The notes below the pieces were generated by a model. That model was not told the DNA's origin. It did no database searches and was given only the letters and a program-made list of their open reading frames with translations. A stretch of DNA of 64,000 nt from NCBI RefSeq assembly GCF_000342005.1, contig NZ_AOHO01000085.1, positions 62,001 through 126,000 of the forward strand, in the 5' to 3' direction. The position numbers and the translations under genes were made by a program. This document shows, piece by piece, positions 45,165-52,825 of this stretch; position 1 is the first letter of the stretch; each line of letters opens with the position of its first letter. Origin of the DNA: Amycolatopsis decaplanina DSM 44594. Its GTDB lineage: Bacteria > Actinomycetota > Actinomycetes > Mycobacteriales > Pseudonocardiaceae.

Positions 45165-45886
45165 CTCGTCACCTCGGCCGGGCAACCCTCGAGAAGCCCA
45201 CGGTGCAGGGCCAGTTCCGCCAGCGCGACGATCACCTGGTCGATGTTGAGCGCCGAAGTGTCCACCTCGACGGCGTCCTCGGCCGCGCGCAGGGGCGAAG
45301 CCGCCCGCGTGGAGTCCAGGCGGTCGCGCCGTTCCACGGCCGCCTTCGCGACGTCCACAGTGGACTCGCGGCCGGCGGCGGAGTCCTGCGCGCTGCGGCG
45401 CGCGGCACGGACCTCGGCCGAGGCGGTGAGGAAGATCTTGAGCGGGGCGTCCGGCGAGACGACGGTGCCGATGTCGCGGCCTTCGACCACGATGCCGCCG
45501 ACGCGATCGAGCACCTCGGCGATGATCTCGCGCTGCCGGGCGACAAGCAGTTCGCGGACCGCGGGGACGGCCGAAACCGGCGACACCGCGGTGGTGACGT
45601 CAGCCGCTCGGATCTCGGCCGAGACGTCCTCGCCCGCCAGGGTCACGGTCGCTTCGTCAGGACTGGTCCCGATGCCGAGTTCGGCCTTCCGGGCGACGTC
45701 GGAGACCGCGTCCGCGTCGGCCGGGTCGACCCCGGCACGCAGGACGGCGAGGGTCACCATGCGGTACATCGCGCCCGTGTCGAGGTAGCCGGCGCCGAGC
45801 TTCGTCGCGAGCTTCCGCGAAACCGTGGACTTCCCGGTTCCGGACGGGCCGTCCATCGCGACCACACCACGCAGGGCTCCCGCCAC
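45161..45886 (-). CDS. cmk: Cytidylate kinase
   Basis: 241 residues. The P-loop GPSGTGKST, then YLDTGAMYRMVTLAVL (substrate binding), VVEGRDIGTVVSPDAPLKIF and the LID-region ARRSAQDSAAGRESTVDVAK mark a bacterial CMP/dCMP kinase, which makes CDP for nucleotide pools. It heads the cmk-plsC-der operon. In related genomes rluB usually lies just upstream; here 7 kb of other genes come between. Confidence 0.96.
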   Translation of the reverse strand: MAGALRGVVAMDGPSGTGKSTVSRKLATKLGAGYLDTGAMYRMVTLAVLRAGVDPADADAVSDVARKAELGIGTSPDEATVTLAGEDVSAEIRAADVTTAVSPVSAVPAVRELLVARQREIIAEVLDRVGGIVVEGRDIGTVVSPDAPLKIFLTASAEVRAARRSAQDSAAGRESTVDVAKAAVERRDRLDSTRAASPLRAAEDAVEVDTSALNIDQVIVALAELALHRGLLEGCPAEVTR

Positions 45887-45957
45887 CGAAACTCTCCTCA
45901 GCTCATTCGTCGCTCATCTGATCGACGACCATTCTGCCTGGTGGCGAACGACACGCC

Positions 45958-46536
45958 TCAGCCGCCCACGGCGAACCGGTCGACGAGCATGCCGATGCGT
46001 TCCGCGCGCGCGTCCGCGGGCAACCGGCGACTGCGTTCGAGGGTGACGAGGCCGTGCAGGGCGGCCCAGAACGTCTCGGTGTAGAGGGCGGGGTCGTGCT
46101 CACCCGCCGCGGGGCCGGCGCATTCGAGCAGAGCGCCGAACGCGTCCCGCAACGGGGCAGGGCTGTCCGGACTGGCGAAGGTCAGTTCGCTGGCGAGGGT
46201 GAAGATCGCGTCGTAGAGCGCGGGGTGACGGTCGGCGAAGTCGAAGTAGTTCTCGGCCAGCCGCCGCAAGGCGCCACGCGAGTCTTCCGCCGTCCCGGCT
46301 CCTTTCCGCAGGTGCACGGCCATTTCGGCGCATCCCTCCAGTGCGGCGGCCGCCATGATCGCCCCCTTGCCGGAGAAATGGCTGTAGAGCACCGGCTGGC
46401 TGTACTCGATCTTCGCCGCCAGCCGCCGGGTGGTGACCGCGTCCCAGCCTTCTTCTTCGGCGATCTCGCGAGCGGTGGTGACGATCAGCTGTTCGCGTTG
46501 CGAGCGGTCCCGCTCGCGCCGGGGGTTCGTGGCCAT
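45958..46536 (-). CDS. TetR-family repressor
   Basis: 192 residues. The N-terminal helix-turn-helix (residues ~15-62: REQLIVTTAREIAEEEGWDA, TTRRLAAKIEYSQPVLYSHF) is a standard TetR DNA-binding domain, followed by a helical ligand domain (WHG-like). There is no ribosome-binding site before ATG 46536, and an AT-rich CATATT box lies only a few nt upstream, so the transcript may be leaderless. Three CTAGC-N3-GCTAG repeats fill the gap to the divergent DUF4267 gene and are its likely operators. The ligand is unknown. Confidence 0.9.
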   Translation of the reverse strand: MATNPRRERDRSQREQLIVTTAREIAEEEGWDAVTTRRLAAKIEYSQPVLYSHFSGKGAIMAAAALEGCAEMAVHLRKGAGTAEDSRGALRRLAENYFDFADRHPALYDAIFTLASELTFASPDSPAPLRDAFGALLECAGPAAGEHDPALYTETFWAALHGLVTLERSRRLPADARAERIGMLVDRFAVGG

Positions 46537-46545
46537 ACGAATATG

Positions 46546-46609
46546 CTAGCACCGCTAGACAAGCTAGCAGTGCTAGCGCTAATGTCCTCGACGTTCCTAG
46601 CACTGCTAG
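46546..46609. promoter_or_regulatory. Triple operator CTAGC-N3-GCTAG for the adjacent TetR
   Basis: Three 13-bp perfect inverted repeats: CTAGCACCGCTAG (46546-46558), CTAGCAGTGCTAG (46564-46576) and CTAGCACTGCTAG (46597-46609). Centres are 18 and 33 bp apart. They occupy most of the 91 bp between the divergent starts, and the first lies within 10-25 bp of the TetR ATG, where it would block a leaderless promoter. Confidence 0.8.
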
Positions 46610-46627
46610 CTCTTGGAGTCGGAGACC

Positions 46628-47020
46628 ATGACCAGAATCAAGATCGCTTACGTCCTGTCCGCCGCCCTCGTGCTCTTCGTCCTCTACTTCGGTAGCGGTT
46701 ACGTGTTCTTCCCGGAGACTCAGACGGGCGGCTTCGGGCTGCCGGTGATGCCGTCCGAGGGTGACCCGATCCTCGCGGTCAAGGGTGTCCGCGACATCGG
46801 CACGGCGCTCGTGGTGCTCGCGCTGCTCCTGTTCCGGAACGTCCGCGCGCTGGGCTGGGCGATGCTCGCGCTGGCGTTCATACCGTTCGGCGACATGCTG
46901 ATCGTGTTGACCCACAACGGGTCCGTGGGCGCCGCGCTCGGCATCCACGGCGCGACGTGCGCCGTGATGGTCGTGATCTCGGCGTTGTTCCTGATCCGCC
47001 CGGCGCAAAACGGACAGTGA
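46628..47020 (+). CDS. Small membrane protein, DUF4267-like
   Basis: 130 residues with four membrane helices (IAYVLSAALVLFVLYFGSGY; IGTALVVLALLLF; LGWAMLALAFIPFGDMLIVL; ATCAVMVVISALFLI). The GVRDIGTALVVLA and IPFGDMLIVL pattern fits DUF4267, a family of four-helix proteins usually paired with a TetR regulator. Function unknown. ATG 46628 has GGAG 3-4 nt upstream. It is controlled most likely by the divergent TetR through the triple operator. The antiporter regulatory gene follows 15 bp later and may share the transcript. Confidence 0.8.
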   Translation: MTRIKIAYVLSAALVLFVLYFGSGYVFFPETQTGGFGLPVMPSEGDPILAVKGVRDIGTALVVLALLLFRNVRALGWAMLALAFIPFGDMLIVLTHNGSVGAALGIHGATCAVMVVISALFLIRPAQNGQ

Positions 47021-47035
47021 GTTACTGTTGACGTC

Positions 47036-47518
47036 GTGAACGTCGAAGTGACCCCGCTCCCCGGAATAGGCGTCCGCAAGGACTTCGCCACCCGCAACGG
47101 CCGCCGCGTGGGCGTGGTGACCCACCGCGATGGACACGTCGAACTGATCGTGTCCAAAACGGACGATCCCGATGCCTGCCTGGCCTCACTTCCGCTCACC
47201 ACCGACGAAGCGGGCGCGCTGGCGAACCTCCTCGGCGCGCCCCAGCTCGTCGCCCAGCTCACCGAAGAGCACCGGGATCTGCCCGGTATCAACACCAAGC
47301 AGCTCCCGATCAAGGCGTCGTCGCCGTTCGACGGGCGGACGCTGGGCGACACCGCCATGCGGACGCGCACGAGCGTCTCGATCGTCGCCGTGATGCGGGC
47401 CGGTCAGGTCCACCCCTCCCCCAATCCGGACTTCAACCTCACCGCGGGCGACGTGCTCGTCGCGGTCGGCACCTCCGAAGGTCTCGAGGCCGCCGTCAAG
47501 ATCCTGAAGTACGGCTGA
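47036..47518 (+). CDS. Cation:proton antiporter regulatory subunit (KhtT-like, TrkA-C domain)
   Basis: 160 residues. The N-terminal half (VEVTPLPGIGVRKDFATRNG and on) is the KhtT-type N-domain. The C-terminal ~75 residues form an RCK_C/TrkA-C domain (LGDTAMRTRTSVSIVAVMRA, then NPDFNLTAGDVLVAVGTSE). In Bacillus the equivalent KhtT gates a K+/H+ antiporter in response to pH and nucleotides. The start is GTG 47036. It precedes the antiporter by 6 bp, so the two are one unit. Confidence 0.92.
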   Translation: MNVEVTPLPGIGVRKDFATRNGRRVGVVTHRDGHVELIVSKTDDPDACLASLPLTTDEAGALANLLGAPQLVAQLTEEHRDLPGINTKQLPIKASSPFDGRTLGDTAMRTRTSVSIVAVMRAGQVHPSPNPDFNLTAGDVLVAVGTSEGLEAAVKILKYG

Positions 47519-47524
47519 TCGCGG

Positions 47525-48721
47525 ATGGATCACACCGCACTGTCCTTGATCGAACTCGGGGCGGTCTTCTTCGGGCTGGGCGCGCTGGGGCGTCTCGCCG
47601 GGAAGATCGGGATGTCCCCGATCCCGCTGTACCTGATCGGCGGCCTGTGCTTCGGGCAGGGCGGGCTGATCCCGCTCGGCGACATCGGTGACTTCACCCA
47701 CCTCGCCAGCGAGATCGGTGTCGTCCTGCTGCTGCTCCTGCTGGGCCTGGAGTATTCGGCGGCCGAACTGTTCACCGGGCTGAAACGCTCGTGGACGGCG
47801 GGCGTCGTGGACATCGTGCTCAACGCCGCACCGGGTGCGATCGTCGCGCTCATCCTCGGCTGGGGGCCGATCGGCGCGATCGTCATGGCGGGCGTCACCT
47901 ACATCTCGTCGTCCGGGATCATCGCGAAGGTGCTCGGCGACCTCGGCCGGCTCGGTAACCGGGAAACCCCGGTGGTGCTGTCGATCCTGGTGTTCGAGGA
48001 CCTGGTGATGGCGCTGTACCTGCCGATCCTCACCGCGGTGCTCGGCGGGGTGAGCTTCCTCGGCGGGCTGAAGGCCGTCGGGATCTCCCTGATGGTCATC
48101 ACCGTGGTCCTGGTGATCGCGCTGAAGTTCGGCCGGTACGTCTCCGCGGCGGTGGACAGCCCGGACCGCGAAGTGTTCCTCCTCAAGGTCCTCGGCGCGG
48201 CACTGCTGGTCGCCGGTGTCGCTTCGGCGATGCAGGTTTCGGCCGCGGTCGGCGCGTTCCTGCTCGGCATCGCGATCTCGGGTTCGACGGCGGAGAACGC
48301 GACGCACATGCTCGAACCGCTGCGAGACCTCTTCGCCGCGGTGTTCTTCGTCGTGTTCGGTCTCAACACGAACCCGGCTTCGATCCCGCCCGTGCTCGGC
48401 TGGGCGGTCGTCCTGGCAGTCGCGACCACGCTCACGAAGGTCGGCACCGGCTGGTGGGCCGCGCGGAGGCAAGGCATCGGGAAGATGGGCCGCGCGAGAG
48501 CCGGGGCCGCGCTGGTCGCCCGAGGCGAGTTCTCGATCGTCATCGCCGGGCTGGCGGTGGCGGCGGGCGCGGTGACCGGCGAACTCGCGGCGCTCGCGAC
48601 GGCGTACGTGCTCCTGATGGCGATCCTCGGCCCGACGGCCGCGCGAATCGTGGAGCCGGTGGCGCGGGCTTTGCAGCGGAAGCCTTTCGGCTCGAAGAGC
48701 CCGGCCTCGCAGACCGGCTGA
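47525..48721 (+). CDS. Cation:proton antiporter, CPA2 family (KhtU-like)
   Basis: 398 residues with about twelve membrane helices and no C-terminal RCK domain, matching the separate regulatory subunit just upstream. Signature stretches are IGGLCFGQGGLIPLGDIGDF, EIGVVLLLLLLGLEYSAAEL, YISSSGIIAKVLGDLGRLGN, ILVFEDLVMALYLPIL (with the conserved ED pair for ion binding) and GAALVARGEFSIVIAG. It exchanges K+ or Na+ for protons across the membrane. ATG 47525 is used. A class B palindrome 18 bp downstream probably ends the transcript. Confidence 0.93.
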   Translation: MDHTALSLIELGAVFFGLGALGRLAGKIGMSPIPLYLIGGLCFGQGGLIPLGDIGDFTHLASEIGVVLLLLLLGLEYSAAELFTGLKRSWTAGVVDIVLNAAPGAIVALILGWGPIGAIVMAGVTYISSSGIIAKVLGDLGRLGNRETPVVLSILVFEDLVMALYLPILTAVLGGVSFLGGLKAVGISLMVITVVLVIALKFGRYVSAAVDSPDREVFLLKVLGAALLVAGVASAMQVSAAVGAFLLGIAISGSTAENATHMLEPLRDLFAAVFFVVFGLNTNPASIPPVLGWAVVLAVATTLTKVGTGWWAARRQGIGKMGRARAGAALVARGEFSIVIAGLAVAAGAVTGELAALATAYVLLMAILGPTAARIVEPVARALQRKPFGSKSPASQTG

Positions 48722-48739
48722 CCCCGCCCACACGCGCCA

Positions 48740-48784
48740 TGAAAGGTCCTTTCCTTGCAAATTTCGCAAGGAACGGACCGTTCA
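48740..48784. terminator. Class B palindrome downstream of the antiporter
   Basis: 19-nt arms TGAAAGGTCCTTTCCTTGC (48740-48758) and GCAAGGAACGGACCGTTCA (48766-48784), two mismatches, 7-nt centre. It lies 19 bp after the antiporter stop and just outside the inverted-repeat element at 48795. Confidence 0.7.
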
Positions 48785-48959
48785 GGGCATTCGTCTAGTG
48801 TCCTGAGTCAGAAGTTCGCGTCGTAAGTCCGTATCGGCATCCGGCCGTTTGCGCCTGGGCCGGGTCGCGAGGTGAAGGTGGGGTCCTTGACTGTCCTTAA
48901 GGGACGATCCCCGAGATAGTTGCGCCTGATTTGACTACTTTGCCTGGTTTCGCGAGGGC

Positions 48960-49005
48960 GTCGTGAGTGATAAAGAGCGTTCTAACCCTCTTTATCACTC
49001 ACGAC
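48960..49005. repeat. Class A palindrome (divergent copy) inside the MITE-like element
   Basis: Arms GTCGTGAGTGATAAAGAGCG.. and ..TTTATCACTCACGAC, 22 bp each with one mismatch and centre CT. It shares the CGTGAGTG-ATAA frame of the other class A copies but with several paired substitutions. Confidence 0.65.
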
Positions 49006-49100
49006 CCCCTCAGCAAATCGAACACATGGACATCAACCGGACATTCAGCCGCCGAAGCGTGTCCCTTGTGGACATTCATGGCACGGTCGGTTCCCGTCGG

Positions 49101-49169
49101 CAAGTCCCCCTCGTCTCACGCGATGAAGGGCGCTTTACCCGCGTCGCATGCGGTGAAAGTCCCCTTCAG
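49101..49169. repeat. Class B repeat inside the MITE-like element
   Basis: Resembles the element at 62073-62149 along its length. The 18-mer GAAGGGCGCTTTACCCGC (49125-49142) is identical to 62105-62122, and both end in a CGCATGCGG-gaaag-CCCTTCAG type arm. Here the left arm is shorter and less regular. Confidence 0.6.
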
Positions 49170-49218
49170 ACACCCCGAGACCAGAAGAACTTACGACGCG
49201 AACTAACGACTCAGGACA

Positions 49219-49848
49219 CTAGGCCCGCTCGAGCAATTGAGCGGCCAGAGTGTCTTCCGCCCAGCGCTCCCACACCTCCGGCGGCCAAGCGCGGTCGCGG
49301 GTGAGGATCAGGAACATCTCCGGGCTGAGCAGGGCGTAGAGGACGTCCGCCGCCCTGTCGACGGCAAGACCGGTGACGGCGCCCGGTTTTTCCATCAGGG
49401 CCTTCGCCGCCGCCGCGTGCACGGCGTGGCGCGGATCCTCGCGATCCGGCCACAGTTCGCGTAGCTCGGGGTGGGCCGCTGTCGCGGTGCGGACCATGTC
49501 GGTGACGGCGGCGACCCGTTCGAGCACGGCCCGGCTGCCGGTGACGAGCGCGTTCAGCGACCCGCGCGCGTCCGGCGCGTCCACCACCCGCGCGAACCAC
49601 GGCCGCTCCATCGTCGCCAGTGGACCGTCGTCGCCGGCGATCGCGACGTCGACCAGTTCCTTCAGCAGCGTCGGCTTGTTGCGGAAGGTGAAGTAGATGG
49701 TCTGGACCGCCACCCCCGCCCGGACCGCGACCTGCTGAAGCGTGGTCGCGCCGTAGCCGTCGGCGAGAAAGAGCTCTGTGGCGGCCGTGATGATCCGCCG
49801 CCGGGTTTCCGCCGCCCGTTCGGATCGGGCGCCCTTGACACCACTCAT
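49219..49848 (-). CDS. TetR-family repressor, 3' end set by the adjacent repeat element
   Basis: 209 residues. The N-terminal helix-turn-helix (~12-60: TRRRIITAATELFLADGYGA, QVAVRAGVAVQTIYFTFRNK) is followed by a helical ligand-binding domain. The stop TAG (49219-49221) lies inside the CTAG edge of the MITE-like element, so the last residues may have been altered or shortened by the insertion. There is no ribosome-binding site before ATG 49848; a leaderless start is likely. The inverted repeat ACTAGAGT-CCA-ACTCTAGT upstream is its probable operator, shared with the divergent methyltransferase gene. Confidence 0.88.
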   Translation of the reverse strand: MSGVKGARSERAAETRRRIITAATELFLADGYGATTLQQVAVRAGVAVQTIYFTFRNKPTLLKELVDVAIAGDDGPLATMERPWFARVVDAPDARGSLNALVTGSRAVLERVAAVTDMVRTATAAHPELRELWPDREDPRHAVHAAAAKALMEKPGAVTGLAVDRAADVLYALLSPEMFLILTRDRAWPPEVWERWAEDTLAAQLLERA

Positions 49849-49862
49849 GACTGGAGTCTATC

Positions 49863-49894
49863 TCTAGAGTCAACCACTAGAGTCCAACTCTAGT
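49863..49894. promoter_or_regulatory. TetR operator between tetR and methyltransferase genes
   Basis: A perfect 8-bp inverted repeat ACTAGAGT-CCA-ACTCTAGT (49876-49894) is preceded by a further half-site TCTAGAGT (49863-49870) in the same phase. It sits 15-46 bp from the tetR start and 24-55 bp from the methyltransferase start, so one repressor could close both promoters. Confidence 0.75.
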
Positions 49895-49917
49895 AACGAC
49901 GCGGATGGGGTGCCGGG

Positions 49918-50751
49918 ATGACGGCGATCGTCAATCAGCAACAGGCCGAAGCGTGGAACGGCTGGGAGGGCAGGCTTTGGGCGGCTCGCCCTGATCGGTA
50001 CAACGGAATGATGGAAGCCTTCGACGCGCCGCTTTTCGACGCGGCGGACATCGGTGACGGTCACGCCGTCCTGGATGTGGGCTGCGGCGCCGGACTCACC
50101 ACCCGGCTGGCCGCGAAGAAGGCCGGAAGCGGGCACGCGCTGGGCATCGACCTTTCGGCACCACAGCTGGAAAGGGCTCGCCTGGACGCGGCGGCCGAAG
50201 GAATCACCAACATCGCGTTCGAGCAGGGAGACGCGCAGGTGCACCCGTTCGACGGTCCCGGCTTCGACGTCGTCATCAGCCGGGGTGGCGTGATGTTCTT
50301 CGCCGACCTGGTCGCGGCGTTCGAGCACCTTCGCGAAGCGATGGCGCCGGCCGGGCGGCTGGCCTTCGTGGGGCCTCGGTCAGGCGACACCGACAGCGCC
50401 TACGCCCGGGCGACGGCGGCACTCGCGCCCTACCTTCGCGAGCCCTCCCCCGCCGCACGCGGGATGGGTTCGCTGCTGGCTCCCGAACGGATCACCGAGG
50501 TGCTCACGGCGGCGGGCTTCCGCGACATCGAGATCAACCCGGTGGACGCGGACATGGGCTTCGGGGTGGACGCCCACGACGCGACGGAGTTCCTCTTCTC
50601 GATGGCCCCGATCCAGCACAACCTGCGGAGCGTCGACGCGGTCTCCGTCGCCGGCCTCCGCGACCGGGTCCAGGACGCACTCGGCGAATTCGAGACTCCG
50701 CACGGGGTGCGGATCCCCGGCGGGGTGTGGGTCGTGACCGCCGGACGTTGA
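49918..50751 (+). CDS. Class I SAM-dependent methyltransferase (UbiE-like)
   Basis: 277 residues. Motif I is VLDVGCGAGLTTRLAA, motif II HALGIDLSAPQL, post-motif FEQGDAQVHPF and motif III region MAPAGRLAFVGPR. N-terminal QQAEAWNGWEGRLWAARPDR with tryptophans before the SAM fold is common in small-molecule methyltransferases placed beside TetR genes. The substrate is unknown. ATG 49918 is used, with a G-rich stretch upstream. It is probably repressed by the divergent TetR. A perfect class B palindrome begins 4 bp after its stop. Confidence 0.88.
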   Translation: MTAIVNQQQAEAWNGWEGRLWAARPDRYNGMMEAFDAPLFDAADIGDGHAVLDVGCGAGLTTRLAAKKAGSGHALGIDLSAPQLERARLDAAAEGITNIAFEQGDAQVHPFDGPGFDVVISRGGVMFFADLVAAFEHLREAMAPAGRLAFVGPRSGDTDSAYARATAALAPYLREPSPAARGMGSLLAPERITEVLTAAGFRDIEINPVDADMGFGVDAHDATEFLFSMAPIQHNLRSVDAVSVAGLRDRVQDALGEFETPHGVRIPGGVWVVTAGR

Positions 50752-50754
50752 CGA

Positions 50755-50801
50755 GATGAAGGGTCTCTCATCGCGAATTTCGCGATGAGAGACCCTTCAT
50801 C
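50755..50801. terminator. Class B palindrome, bidirectional terminator candidate
   Basis: Perfect 23-bp arms (GATGAAGGGTCTCTCATCGC.., 50755-50777 and 50779-50801) around a single T. It fits exactly between the stops of two convergent genes (50751 and 50810). Confidence 0.8.
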
Positions 50802-50809
50802 GCACTTGC

Positions 50810-52690
50810 CTAGCCGCGCTCCAGCCCCGAAACCGTGGCAGGCGCGATCTGCGCCGGAGCCGCCGGAAGCGCCGCCGGAACGGCGGACGGTCCCGAGCCC
50901 ACGACAGGCAGCGCCAGTGAAGTCTTGCCCAGATCCACCGTGATCTTCGGATACTGCGACGGACCCGAGATGAACGAGCCGTCCGTCCCGCCGATGATCA
51001 GCGCGAGCTGATGTCCTTGCGGCACAACGTGATCCGTACTCGCCAACCGGAACGTCATCGTGTACGGCTGCCCCGGAGCAAGCGGCGATTCCTGGCTCAG
51101 CGAACGGTGATTCGCCAGATCCGCCCACCCGCGGCTGATGATGTTCAGCCCCACCGAGACCGCGTCGGTGCTCGTGTTCAGGTAGCAGGCGTCGTTGCCC
51201 GTCGCGCTCGCTCCCCAGCACGACTGGGTCATCTCGTTCTTGATGCCTTCCTTCGGCCCGGTGTAGTTCCGGATCGTCGCCGGGCCGTAGTCCACCAGGA
51301 TCGCCGAGAGCCGCGCCGTGGACGTCGACGGCGTCGCGGTCACAGTCACCTTCGCCGTTCCGGACACGTGGAGATCCTTCGCAAGCGCGCCGGTGCTGAA
51401 CAGCACGCGTCCGCTCGCGGTCTCCGTCGGCCTCGCCGCCCAGCTGTTCGAGGACTGGCCGGATGAATCCGTGAACGACGCCGTCCCCGTCCCCGCGGTC
51501 GTGCCGAGCGTGCCGACGCCCGGCGTGCCGCCGGACGCGGGACGCAGGGTGACGGCGCTGCCCGCGGGCCACGCCGCCTGGTCCACCCAGACGTCGGGCT
51601 CGCGTTCCACACTCGCGCCCGGGGTCTTCTCGATGCCGTTGTCGACGCCGAGCAGGTAGTGGTCGAACCACTTGTGCAGGGTGTCGACCCACGCCGACCG
51701 CCGGTAGTCGAACGGGTCGACGTGACCGGCCTGCGTCAGCCAGATCTTGCGCTCGACGTTGAGTGCTTCCCACCACTGCCCGAAGTTGATCGTCTTGACG
51801 TTGAGGTCGCCAAGGCCGTGCGAAGCGAGCACGCTGGCCTTCACCTTCGAGGCGCTCTGCACGTAATCCCGGTCGAGCCAGAACGAATTGTAGTCGCCGT
51901 TCGAGGTCGCGCCCGAGGTGAGCTTCTGGTTCGCCGCACCGCAGTTCTGCCCGCCGTTGCGCTGCGAAACGGTCTGCGCGAGTCCCGCCGGGCTGCCCTG
52001 GCGCAGGCTCGCGCCGTCGGAGCGGTAGTAGTCGTACCAGGAGCTGATCGCGCCGATCGGCACGATGGTCTTGAGCCCGTCGACACCGGTCGCGGCGACG
52101 CCGTTGGCCACCGTGCCGTCGTAGGACTTCCCGATCATGCCGACCGCGCCCGTGGACCACGTCGCGTTCGTCCTGGCCGGGCCGGTCGCCGTCGTGTAGC
52201 CGTTCGCCCGGCCGTTGAGCCAGTCGACGACCTTGCGTGCCGAATTGATGTCCGAAGGCCCGCCGATGTCGGTGCAACCGCGGGATTTGTTGGTACCGGC
52301 CAGATCCACCAGGACCACGGCGTACCCGCGGGGGACGAAGAAGTTGTCGTAGTAGAGCGGGAACCCGACCGGCCTGCCGGACGGGTCGTAGGTTTTGAGC
52401 TCGCTCTCGTTGCCGCGTCCGCAGCACGAGTAGTACGGGCTCGCGTCCATGATGACCGGGACCTTCTTGCCCTCGGCCGCCGGTTCCTTCGGCCGGATGA
52501 TGTCGGCGGCGACCCGGTCCGAGCGGCCGTCGCCGTCCCCGTCGAGCCCGATATCCACCCAAGCCGTCTCGCGGACGGCCTGGGCGAAGTCGTAGACCGG
52601 TTCGCTGCCCCGCGGTTTCGCCGCGGACTGCGGTGCCGCGACCACGGCCGCGGCGACCGCCAAGATCCCTGCCAGCACAACTGTTTTCAC
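50810..52690 (-). CDS. Secreted Xaa-Pro dipeptidyl-peptidase (S15 family)
   Basis: 626 residues with a Sec signal peptide (VVLAGILAVAAAVVAAPQSA, cleavage near AAA/KP, residue ~25). The catalytic alpha/beta-hydrolase domain has the nucleophile serine in GMIGKSYDGTVAN, a cap (YYRSDGASLRQ and on), and the candidate histidine in LTQAGHVDPFDYRR. A C-terminal jelly-roll (~400-600; HVVPQGHQLALIIGG) completes the S15 fold. Members cleave X-Pro dipeptides or related esters outside the cell. The mature protein is cysteine-bearing (SCCGRG, RGCTD, NCGAAN). It stands alone at the rluB side of the accessory stretch. Confidence 0.88.
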   Translation of the reverse strand: MKTVVLAGILAVAAAVVAAPQSAAKPRGSEPVYDFAQAVRETAWVDIGLDGDGDGRSDRVAADIIRPKEPAAEGKKVPVIMDASPYYSCCGRGNESELKTYDPSGRPVGFPLYYDNFFVPRGYAVVLVDLAGTNKSRGCTDIGGPSDINSARKVVDWLNGRANGYTTATGPARTNATWSTGAVGMIGKSYDGTVANGVAATGVDGLKTIVPIGAISSWYDYYRSDGASLRQGSPAGLAQTVSQRNGGQNCGAANQKLTSGATSNGDYNSFWLDRDYVQSASKVKASVLASHGLGDLNVKTINFGQWWEALNVERKIWLTQAGHVDPFDYRRSAWVDTLHKWFDHYLLGVDNGIEKTPGASVEREPDVWVDQAAWPAGSAVTLRPASGGTPGVGTLGTTAGTGTASFTDSSGQSSNSWAARPTETASGRVLFSTGALAKDLHVSGTAKVTVTATPSTSTARLSAILVDYGPATIRNYTGPKEGIKNEMTQSCWGASATGNDACYLNTSTDAVSVGLNIISRGWADLANHRSLSQESPLAPGQPYTMTFRLASTDHVVPQGHQLALIIGGTDGSFISGPSQYPKITVDLGKTSLALPVVGSGPSAVPAALPAAPAQIAPATVSGLERG

Positions 52691-52825
52691 GGTTGAGCCC
52701 TTCCCCGTCGGCTGAAAGCCCGTCAGGAAGAGCTAAACGCGAAGATCACCCGTGCAGTAGAGCGGAAAGTCTTACAGTCAGGCGCAGCCTGTCCATTGAG
52801 GGTGGTGGCGGGGCGGGGTCCGGGC

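Larger units (their letters stand above)
48795..49222. mobile_element. 428-bp MITE-like element with 34-bp terminal inverted repeats
   Basis: The ends 48795-48828 and 49189-49222 are inverted copies of each other (31 of 34 positions), each starting CTAGTGTCCTGAGTC and ending ...TTCGCGTCGTAAGT. Both outer edges read CTAG, so a TA or CTAG target duplication is possible. No transposase or other gene is seen inside. The interior holds a class A palindrome (48960-49005), a class B copy (49101-49169) and an imperfect palindrome near 48880-48913. The right end supplies the TAG stop codon of the adjacent tetR gene. This is the content of the 497-bp gap between the antiporter and tetR. Confidence 0.7.
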
